Assembly: GCA_036365515.1 (NCBI GenBank)
Contig: CM070873.1
Span: 20,759,257-20,823,256, forward strand
Length of the DNA: 64,000 nt
Direction: 5' to 3'
From: Torymus aiolomorphi
Taxonomy: Eukaryota; Arthropoda; Insecta; Hymenoptera; Torymidae
Shown here: positions 57,109-64,000 of the stretch, in pieces
How positions within the stretch are numbered: position 1 is the stretch's first letter
Layout: every line of letters starts with the position of its first letter
The notes under the pieces: model-generated
Told to the model about the DNA's origin: nothing
The model's input: the letters and a program-made list of their open reading frames with translations, nothing else
Database searches by the model: none
Position numbers and translations under genes: made by a program

Positions 57109-60100
57109 CTATCCTATGCCTGCTCTCTCTCTTCTTCCCCTAGAACGCGTCGTCATTTGGTTCCACCTAACCCAGTTCGTATGGCTGCCCTGGAGAACCC
57201 TCGTGGTAATACCACCGAGGAGTCTCCTTGACAAGCCAATACCTAGCAGGAAGTCGGCGGACGCGGATGACCAGATGCCCCTCCATGAGACGGTGCACGT
57301 AGAGAACTCTACTCTGTCTCTATACTTGCCGCGCCAAGATCTTACGGCGCAGCGAACGTCAAGATCATCGGCATATTTTGCCCTCTTGCGTTCATGTGCA
57401 CCGTCTAGGGGCTGCTGTCCACCGACTATCTGCGAGTCTAGCACGCACACACGGTCGTCCTTTGTCGCGACAAGGTCGGGCTTGCGAATCCCTGCTCTCG
57501 TTGGGATTTGCGGCTCCTCTGTGACTTCCCAACCCTTATCCCGCAGGCCGGAAGCGAAAACTCGGCACACGGCGTTATGTCGCAAAATGCGACCACCGTG
57601 TGTCCGGAAGCATGCCTGGATGACATGTGCGGCTGTCTCCGTAGAGTTACAACCCGCGCGGCATGCTGTCTCTCTCTCGGCCCGACGGAATCCACGCGAG
57701 GTTCTTATTCGCGTAGGGAGGGAATTCACCCGGACATGATGGTATTGGACATAGTCCCGTCCGGGTATGCCGACACTCCCCGCGTCTATCCAGTACGTTG
57801 ACAGACTGGATCTACCACTCTCGCGGAGCTCTTTACCATCAACCGACTTATAGAGGCACTCGGCCCACCACTCGTCCCTCATCTTCGATGTTAGGAGACA
57901 CTCACCTTGTTGAGTGAGCGCCCTCTCAGCCCACAGCAGGCGCCTTGTCACAATCGGAGACTGTGACGCGGCACGAGCCACGGGCGAGGAAGAAGATGAG
58001 AGGGACATCAACCGGGAGTGTACAAGTCCCGGGATTGTTGTGGTGAAGGATGGAATTCCGAGGCCTCCTAGTCGGCACGAGGTGTGGTAGTACGCTACGG
58101 GAATATCGGCAGGGAGCCGCAGCCATTTTCGCACCGCTGCACGCACTTGCTTATCGAGCGCCCTCAAACCACCAAGGGTCGCTCCAGCAAGGGTGAGATG
58201 GTAATAGAAACGGCCCACAAGGTAACAGCGCAGTATCTTAATGCGCTGTTGTGGCTTTAGCGGGGCTCGGGTCAACCTGTCCAACTCGTCATTCATTATT
58301 CTGCCGGGACGCCTGACCCCAATGGGTCTGAAGTCTACCCCCAGGTACCGCCACTCTTGCGAGGGCCTTAATTGTACCAGATGACTTCCACTGCTGAGGT
58401 GGAATTGGGGGGTAGTAAGTACCTTGTACTTCTTCTGCTTCCCGGCAGGGACGATGGACAGGGCCACACACTTGGTGTCGTTAAGTGCGAGCCCCATACC
58501 GAGGGCCGTTTCTTCAGCGGTATCGAGTAGGCTTTGCATGCCCAACCTTGATGATGCAACCAAGATTACATCATCCGCGTATGCTAAAGCATTGACGCGT
58601 TGCCCATGGAGCTCATATCCGACGTCACTTGGTAAAGATCTTAGCACACGGTTAACAGCGAGACAGAAGAGCCAAGAGGAGAGCGGGTCGCCCTGCCTTA
58701 CTCCTCTTGTGACCTTGATAGGTTCCGAGCGAGAGCCCTCTATTTCAATCCTAGTTGTGCTGTTGGAGTAGGCCCGGGTAACATATCGTATGAACCCGGG
58801 CGGCAGACCGTTTTCTTCCAAAACTGCGGCAATAGCCTCGTGGCTGACGCTGTCATACGCCTTGGCATAATCCAAGGAAGATACATGTATCTCCCTCAGA
58901 TTACTCCTGGCGTCGTGTAACAGCGCCGCCAGCGCCGTGATATTCTCGGCGCATCCGTCGTCCAGACAACCCTGCCTCACGTCGACTAAATTAGCCTCGT
59001 GAGCGCGCTCTGCAAGGATTTTATGCAGATGTCGGACGACGGTCGAGGCTATGCTGATAGGTCGAAAATCAGCCGGTGTAGTACTTGCCGCTTTCTTTGG
59101 AATGAAAACGGTCCGACTCTCCAACAGCTCTGGCATAAACCCTCCGGTTGCCAGAATGATGTTAAAAAAGAGGGCTTTTACACTCGCTGGAACTGCGCTC
59201 CATTGTCTCGCTGATATACCGTCGATACCGGGTGCCGAGTTGGATGGAATATTGACAGCTCGCGTTTCTTCGCATGTCACCGCGTGCCATATGTACCGGA
59301 GGCTCTGACGATCTTCCGGCTCATGAGATCGGGGCACACGAACGGATGGTGTCGTCAACACCCCTTTCCAGAAGTCTGTCATTTCTGACAGCTCTGGAGG
59401 GGTGGACTCGTTCTGGCCATCTAGGATCTCATGAGCCGCCCTCGTCAGGTTCTTCTTTATCATCTCCTGTACTCTGGCATACTCGCGGCGACGCTGTCTA
59501 CTTCTCGGCACCGGTATTTCGCCAGCTCTTCGGACACACCCACGAGGTCTCGGTGGTGGAGGCGGTGGAAACACACTCCTGAGCCAGTCCGTGCATAGGG
59601 TTGATACGTCGTTTCCTGCCAACAGGTCTTTTGCCACGTTGACTAGGAAAGCCGACTCCCAACCCTGCACCCCTTCCAGGATAGGGATCAAACGTCCCAC
59701 GGCGGAAGGGATGCTGCCGTACATGTCGCTCCACCGAGTTCGTCTAGGTGAGGCGGGACTCGCATCAGAGTCCCACAGGGGTGTCGGAGCAATGCTGCTC
59801 CTACCACTTCTTGGCGGGGTAACCTCTGACGCCGAGTGAAAGGATGATGAGGAGGAGGATGCGCTATCCGTGTCGGATTCTTGTTGCTGTTGAGGCTCTC
59901 TTTCTGACCTCGGCGAAGGTGTTGCCACCTTCGGAACAGCCTCCGGCACAGCGCGCAGATCTTCAATGGCCGCCGCCACCAGGGCCCGATAGTCAGCATT
60001 TCTTCGGATGCCCTTGATCGCTTCAAGCGATCGTTGGGCACCGAATTTTGCGACTAGATGTTGATTAATGAATCGGACCCCTTGAGTCGTGGCGACAGCC

Positions 60101-60669
60101 TCCTCTCTTGCCATCATCCTCCTTTCCTCGTCGCCCCACCTCACTTTAACGGAGCTGGTAACAATTTCCTCGTTGACGATGTCCAAATGAGCGTGACGTC
60201 GGTGAACTCCTAGGCCTATCTTCGTCTTGAAAGGACGACCACAGTCGGGACAAATAAAGTCCCGGCTGCCCCGCGCTGATGGAGATGGTGTTTGCGCGGG
60301 TTGTATGCGTGCTCGAACTGGTCTAGGTGGTGGCGCCGCTGGTGGTGGCGCTGCTGGAGTTGGCACCGCTGGTGATGGTGCTGGCGGTAAATCCACCAAA
60401 CCCCAGACGACGGTTCTAGAGCGGAGAGAGCGGACGGATGGACCTTGATGATCAGGTTCGGCAGGCTGCGCAGGGCCGGCGCTCCGAGGCACACGCCGGC
60501 GTTGACTAGAAGTCTTCTTCGTTTTATTTTTCGGGCCTGCACAAACTAGTCCGCAGGGCTGGCAACCCCACGGACCTGTCTTCGGGCGGCCGAAACCACC
60601 CAGGACCGGAGCCCCACCTTCTCCTTGTGCGCCGCTGTTGTTGTTCGCGGCGCGCCCACCCGCTGCACC
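57109..60669 (-). CDS. R2-type polyprotein (C2H2 finger, Myb-like, RT, CCHC, PD-(D/E)XK endonuclease), intact
   Basis: Open without a stop from 60669 to TAG/TGA at 57109. There is no ATG near the start (the first candidate is a GTG at 60492, and the first Met codon is about 120 residues later), which is not unusual for R2. Numbered from the GTG: C2H2 finger CPDCGRPFKTKIGLGVHRRH (C81, C84, H97, H102), Myb-like RWGDEERRMM after it, RT with LDYAKAYDSV (Asp541), RGVRQGDPLSSWLF and AYADDVILVA (Asp640/641), thumb RLGGLGIPSF, CCHC CRAGCNSTETAAHVIQAC (C944, C948, H956, C961), and endonuclease KPDLV...VLDSQIV (Asp1006, Asp1019). Length of 1127 residues from GTG (1186 for the whole frame) is normal. 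One finger only suggests the R2-C/D group. It nicks target DNA and reverse-transcribes its RNA there. Confidence 0.92.
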   Translation of the reverse strand, partial: GAAGGRAANNNSGAQGEGGAPVLGGFGRPKTGPWGCQPCGLVCAGPKNKTKKTSSQRRRVPRSAGPAQPAEPDHQGPSVRSLRSRTVVWGLVDLPPAPSPAVPTPAAPPPAAPPPRPVRARIQPAQTPSPSARGSRDFICPDCGRPFKTKIGLGVHRRHAHLDIVNEEIVTSSVKVRWGDEERRMMAREEAVATTQGVRFINQHLVAKFGAQRSLEAIKGIRRNADYRALVAAAIEDLRAVPEAVPKVATPSPRSEREPQQQQESDTDSASSSSSSFHSASEVTPPRSGRSSIAPTPLWDSDASPASPRRTRWSDMYGSIPSAVGRLIPILEGVQGWESAFLVNVAKDLLAGNDVSTLCTDWLRSVFPPPPPPRPRGCVRRAGEIPVPRSRQRRREYARVQEMIKKNLTRAAHEILDGQNESTPPELSEMTDFWKGVLTTPSVRVPRSHEPEDRQSLRYIWHAVTCEETRAVNIPSNSAPGIDGISARQWSAVPASVKALFFNIILATGGFMPELLESRTVFIPKKAASTTPADFRPISIASTVVRHLHKILAERAHEANLVDVRQGCLDDGCAENITALAALLHDARSNLREIHVSSLDYAKAYDSVSHEAIAAVLEENGLPPGFIRYVTRAYSNSTTRIEIEGSRSEPIKVTRGVRQGDPLSSWLFCLAVNRVLRSLPSDVGYELHGQRVNALAYADDVILVASSRLGMQSLLDTAEETALGMGLALNDTKCVALSIVPAGKQKKYKVLTTPQFHLSSGSHLVQLRPSQEWRYLGVDFRPIGVRRPGRIMNDELDRLTRAPLKPQQRIKILRCYLVGRFYYHLTLAGATLGGLRALDKQVRAAVRKWLRLPADIPVAYYHTSCRLGGLGIPSFTTTIPGLVHSRLMSLSSSSSPVARAASQSPIVTRRLLWAERALTQQGECLLTSKMRDEWWAECLYKSVDGKELRESGRSSLSTYWIDAGSVGIPGRDYVQYHHVRVNSLPTRIRTSRGFRRAERETACRAGCNSTETAAHVIQACFRTHGGRILRHNAVCRVFASGLRDKGWEVTEEPQIPTRAGIRKPDLVATKDDRVCVLDSQIVGGQQPLDGAHERKRAKYADDLDVRCAVRSWRGKYRDRVEFSTCTVSWRGIWSSASADFLLGIGLSRRLLGGITTRVLQGSHTNWVRWNQMTTRSRGRRERAGIG

Positions 60670-61380
60670 CTAAGGCAGGAGACAGGCTTCACAGTGGGTG
60701 ATGGCTCCTCATCGCTATATATGATCCACCCAGATGCCGCTCACTCACTCATCCAGTTGTTTCCGTTCTTCTTTCTTCATTCGTCTTCTTCTTTCTTCGC
60801 CACCCAGGTGGCCCCTAATACCTGGAATCGGTAGGATAATGGCACGTGGTCCGTTTAATCCGGTCACCCCAGCTACACGCTCGGTCAAGAAGCAATGCAG
60901 CCGTATTATTTATACGCCATAATGAACCCCGCACTGGGGCTCACGGCGGGCAACCATCATCTGTTTTAATCCACACCAACCTCCATCCCGACTCCTCGCT
61001 CGGCTAATCCAAGCGCTGGGAACTGTCGTCTTCAGCAAGACCCCAAATACGACAGCCGGTGCCAGAGGGCCTTTGTAGTTAGTCGACTCAAAGGTAGTAA
61101 CCTAAGAGGCGTCCGGATCTCACCGGCCGAGCTTACGCCCGACACACTAGGAGGTTACAAATAGGCCATTGTCCGAGTAGCCACTGCCCGATCTTCCCCT
61201 GGTAAACCAGGGCGGGGGCTGGCTAGCTGACGTACGATCGCCCAAATAGACGACTTCTCATATCGCGGTACTTGGAGACATGTCCCGGAGGAAAACCTCA
61301 ACGGGACTACTCCTTTCCCTTGATAAGGGTACTGCAGCCCTCAGAGTTTGAGACCTAGAGAACCACTGGACCTAGCTGAG
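60670..61380 (-). other. R2 5' UTR
   Basis: Non-coding between the 5' junction (CTCAGCTAGGTCCAGTGG...) and the open frame, rich in short complementary G+C strings. R2 5' UTRs usually fold into an HDV-like self-cleaving ribozyme that frees the RNA from the 28S transcript. I could not establish the double pseudoknot by eye. Confidence 0.45.
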
Positions 61381-61513
61381 CCTTAGCCACATCCATATCA
61401 TCAATTTTTGTATTATCTATATAGACGAAATTTTTTAAATCTAGCTCTTCGTCTTCATTGTCGGTCTCGTCGAATTCATCTTCCGACTCGTAGATTTGTA
61501 AAGTAGCGTTCAT
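61381..61513 (-). pseudogene. Small exon-like reading frame interrupted by R2
   Basis: On the - strand ATG at 61513-61511 opens MNATLQIYESEDEFDETDNE, then DEELDLKNFVYIDN, TKIDDMDVAK, very acidic. A splice-acceptor-like TTTTTTTATAG lies just upstream (61524-61534). R2 cuts in after AAG|G (61381). Across the R2, at 57011-56995, the frame closes as V-A-D-G-E-stop. Alternatively AAG|GTAGCC was a splice donor. The protein is not recognised, and it may be a host exon or part of an older transposon. Confidence 0.5.
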
Positions 61514-61544
61514 AGTTTGGCAATCTATAAAAAAATCACATCAA

Positions 61545-61915
61545 TAATAATTCGTATATTGGGATCTAATCCGTCTAAAATCGCTCAAAAATATAAAATT
61601 TCAATTTTCTCAGCCAATAACCCAATAACCCAATAACCCAATAACCCAAAATATCCATTTTCTAATCCCACCAATCACTATACGCGACTATTTTTTTCCG
61701 CTCTATCGAATGGAGTAGGTTTTAGGGCCGTAGAGCCAATAGGAAAGTAATAATTTTCAGAAATTTTGAGATATTGCAAAAATCATAGCGCCAATCGAAA
61801 GAGCAGCGAAAAATACCGCTATATATGAATTTTGGCTAAATTTGGAGGAAAAAAATTTTTCTTCGTATATTGGGATCTAATCCGTCTAAAATCGCTCAAA
61901 AATACAAAATTTACC
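61545..61915. repeat. Direct repeats 315 bp apart plus a 9-bp minisatellite
   Basis: TTCGTATATTGGGATCTAAT, CCGTCTAAAATCGCTCAAAAATA(T/C)AAAATTT occurs at 61549-61601 and 61862-61914. Between them (CCAATAACC)n, four units, at about 61612-61650. The repeats may be ends of a deleted element. Confidence 0.75.
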
Positions 61916-62532
61916 TTAATGATTGAGTCACGAATAATGCTTTCAGTTTTAGAAAAACATAGATTTTAATCTTTGGCAAAAGAGTAAACGTATTAAAAAA
62001 TGATTTAGTTTATTTCGATAATATATTTAAGAATCCTTATCTCGCGCTTTTTCGAGCAAGCAAATCTTACTTCGCGGGTATACATGTGATTAGAGCAGAA
62101 ACTTACATCACGAATGTACAATCGAGTCACATACGCGCATCATTTTTAATGCTTAATTAACAGTCGAAATTTTAAGAAACTATAGATGCATTTCTCCGAG
62201 CTGAGGTGCGTGTCAGACGACTCATATGATGAATCTCCTCATTATTGAGGTTAAACCACCCTACGGTCACACATAACGTTTTGTAATAACGCCAACGAAG
62301 ATAGACACTAATAGAAGCGCAAAGTTTATAGGGAGACTGAGGCACCCCGAACGTAGTATGCACCCCGACCACGCGCAGCGCGGCAGTCGATTTCTGAACG
62401 TTTCGTGAACAGCTGACTGAGCTGACGCACGGCCGATAACATACCTCCCATACCGGCTGCAATGGTAACACAATACATATTTTATATGCAAAAATGATAA
62501 ACTGTGCATTACAAAAATGTCAGTTATTAATA
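61916..62532. other. Intergenic, nothing recognised
   Basis: AT-rich, with a G+C-rich patch at 62340-62450. No coding or RNA signal is recognised. Confidence 0.4.
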
Positions 62533-63298
62533 TTAAGGAGGTTCATGCGCGACTCCCTAGTCAAAGCAGTGCTCAATGAAGAGGTTCCCTAAAATTTAAA
62601 AAACCCATAGTTATAATGTGATTTATTTATTTAAAATGGTAGATATTGTCAATGTATTATAAAAAAAGTCTATTTTGCATGATTGAGCAAACTTTTTTCA
62701 ACGAAATATCGATGTTTTAAAAATAGATATCGTCACCACAAACAATTATTGATAAAACAGGAATCCTTTTTCTTTCTCAACCGATTTTAGTTTTGGATAT
62801 CTCATTTTGTTCCTTAATTAATTTCATGGGGACTTGCGGAAGGAAAAATTCAAAATTATTCAAAACCTCTGGGTTTCTTTCTGAAGTTACAGCCAATTTA
62901 AGAAATATATTCTTTTAACCACGTGCACGAATTTATAAACAACTAGCTATAACTTTCTGAATTTTGAATAATTTTGAATTTTTCTTTTGGCAAGTCCCCA
63001 TGAAATTAATTAAGGAACAAAATGAGACCTCCAAAACTAAAATCGGTTGAGAAAGAGAAAAAATTCCTGTGTTTTATCAATAATTGTTCGTGGTGACGAT
63101 ATATTTGTTTCCAAAATATCGACATTTTGTTAAAAAAAGTTTGCTTAGTTATGTAAAATACACTTCTTTTATAACACATTAACTATTTATATCATTTGAA
63201 ATGGATAAATCCCATTACAACTTTTGCTTTTTCAAATTTTAGATAACCTCTTCATTTAACACTGTTTTGACTAGGGAGTCGCGCATGAACCTTCTTAA
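62533..63298. mobile_element. TTAA foldback element (family Y), both arms
   Basis: Two arms of about 370 bp face each other: TTAAGGAGGTTCATGCGCGA, CTCCCTAGTCAAAGCAGTG... at the left and ...CACTGTTTTGACTAGGGAG, TCGCGCATGAACCTTCTTAA at the right. The centre is AACCACGTGCACGAATTTAT. There is no coding sequence. The end TTAAGGAGG is the same as the right end of the TTAA transposon at 52682-56848, so that transposase is a candidate driver. A partial copy sits in the TDG intron at 4447-4849. Confidence 0.85.
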
Positions 63299-63413
63299 TC
63301 ACAAAAAAGTAGACTAAATTCCAAAAACAAATAACAAAACAAATTAATGTTAAAAACCAATCTCTAAACCAAATGGGGGAACACCTTATATATTACATCC
63401 ATGTTATACATAT

Positions 63414-63491
63414 ACGTCGGTAGCGTTAGTCCTGTGGATAACGTCCCCGAATGCTGTTCTTTTGATGAGGGTTCGAATCCATCACCCGGTA
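63414..63491 (+). tRNA. tRNA-like sequence (tRNA pseudogene or SINE head)
   Basis: It has a perfect B-box/T-loop GGGTTCGAATCC (63469-63480), a D-arm-like GTTAGTCCTGTGGATAAC and an A-box-like TAGCGTTAGTCCTGTGG at the right distance, and a T run (63493-63505) that could terminate Pol III. The T stem pairs in 4 of 5 positions, but the acceptor stem pairs in only about 3 of 7 and no convincing anticodon stem forms. More likely a degenerate tRNA or tRNA-derived SINE than a working gene. Confidence 0.35.
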
Positions 63492-63505
63492 ATTTTTTTT
63501 TTTTT

Positions 63506-63961
63506 AATTTAATTAATATTGTAAGACTGTACCTTTGTTTCCGCTGTTTAATTTTTGCAATTTTTGAACAGTTTTCCGCACTACCTTGGAGGTACTGTTC
63601 AAAGTGCGTTGGATATTTTTTGTTTTATTTACAAATTATTATATAAAAAAACTTAAAAATACTTCATTACAATCTCATGACATGTAGAAATTATATTGAA
63701 CTATTCAATAGTATTTTTATATAATTATTGTAAATAAAACGATGGAAGAAAGAGAATAATAAATGATATAGTGGAAATAACGAATTTTTTCCTATTTAGT
63801 TTAGAAAATATTATATTTATATTTTTAAAATGATGTTATTATAATTCATTTTTTATAAACTAAGAATTTGTATCAATTAATAAAAAAGCAATTGCTAGTA
63901 AATCATAGTGTTTTTTGTAGAAACGACGCGTGTTTAGAACATCGAAATTATGTTATAAAAT
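63506..63961. other. AT-rich intergenic sequence
   Basis: Nothing recognised. Very low G+C, poly-T and poly-A runs only. Confidence 0.4.
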
Positions 63962-64000
63962 TTTGCTTCCTCATAGAGGAAGCTTTGTGATAGTAAAAAA
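63962..64000 (+). repeat. Repeat X, copy D (start, cut by window end)
   Basis: TTTGCTTCCTCATAGAGGAAGCTTTGTGATAGTAA matches the beginning of copies B and C and then leaves the window. Confidence 0.6.

Larger units (their letters stand above)
57012..61380 (-). mobile_element. R2-clade retrotransposon, full length, outside rDNA
   Basis: About 4.37 kb on the - strand: 5' UTR of about 0.7 kb, one ORF and a 3' UTR of about 97 bases ending GGCTAGGG without poly(A). The - strand flanks are ...GTGGCTAAGG on the 5' side (61390-61381) and TAGCCGATGGCG on the 3' side (57011-57000). Joined, they make CTAAGG|TAGCC. The 28S R2 target is TTAAGG|TAGCC, so 10 bases match at exactly the cleavage point. Beyond that neither flank resembles 28S. 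R2 often makes no target duplication, and none is seen. Confidence 0.85.

Noticed and set aside
57062..57739. 225-codon plus-strand frame opposite the R2 endonuclease
   Set aside because: Antisense shadow of the R2 frame, which carries the recognisable CCHC and PD-D motifs.

Overview
Eukaryotic genomic DNA, almost certainly from an insect. The evidence is spliceosomal GT-AG introns, AT-rich non-coding sequence with long (CA)n, (CT)n and (GA)n runs, and retrotransposons of the arthropod rDNA-specialist types R1 and R2. A parasitoid wasp or other hymenopteran is plausible, but I cannot prove it from sequence alone.

1-18.3 kb is the host part. Its one recognisable cellular gene, on the + strand, is the 3' portion of a thymine-DNA glycosylase (TDG/Thd1 type) in five exons: 2534-2683, 6733-6875, 7665-7914, 8343-9194 and 9652-10367. 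The exon with the catalytic GINPG-type motif is not seen and should lie left of the window. The glycosylase fold is followed by two AT-hooks and a long His/Gln/Ser/Pro/Tyr-rich tail. Introns carry small palindromic elements. 10.4-18.3 kb holds only 3'-UTR-like and intergenic sequence rich in simple repeats.

18.3-31.4 kb is a graveyard of dead transposons, nearly all on the - strand: a copia RT scrap, two R2/NeSL-like fragments, a Crypton tyrosine-recombinase relic with an intron and all catalytic residues still legible, an R2-like RT relic, and two decayed R1-clade elements, one interrupted by a probable solo LTR.

31.4-44.3 kb holds two near-identical young R1 elements, head to tail on the - strand. 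Each has overlapping ORF1 (gag-like, CCHC knuckles) and ORF2 (AP endonuclease, RT, CCHC), and each is disabled by different single lesions. Their junctions carry TGTCCCT, the start of the standard 28S R1 target, and a diverged 59-bp piece of 28S rRNA gene lies between them.

44.3-57 kb is a nest of DNA transposons: several copies of an unclassified repeat with an internal (GT)n run ('repeat X'), a TIR element with a broken DDE-like transposase, a broken mariner inside one copy of X, and a complete-looking TTAA-flanked element with an intact 582-aa Mutator-like/Kolobok-type transposase inside another.

57-61.4 kb is an R2-clade retrotransposon with one intact reading frame (zinc finger, RT, CCHC, PD-(D/E)XK endonuclease). 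It sits at CTAAGG|TAGCC, which matches the 28S R2 target over 10 bp, but inside a small exon-like reading frame and not in rDNA. 61.4-64 kb holds that interrupted frame, a TTAA foldback element, a tRNA-like sequence and the start of another repeat X.

The main point of interest is that relatives of both classic rDNA retrotransposons, R1 and R2, are found outside rDNA in one nest, each at a short stretch resembling its 28S target. All alignments here were made by eye. The 28S, TDG and transposase comparisons use remembered family consensus and should be confirmed by search.
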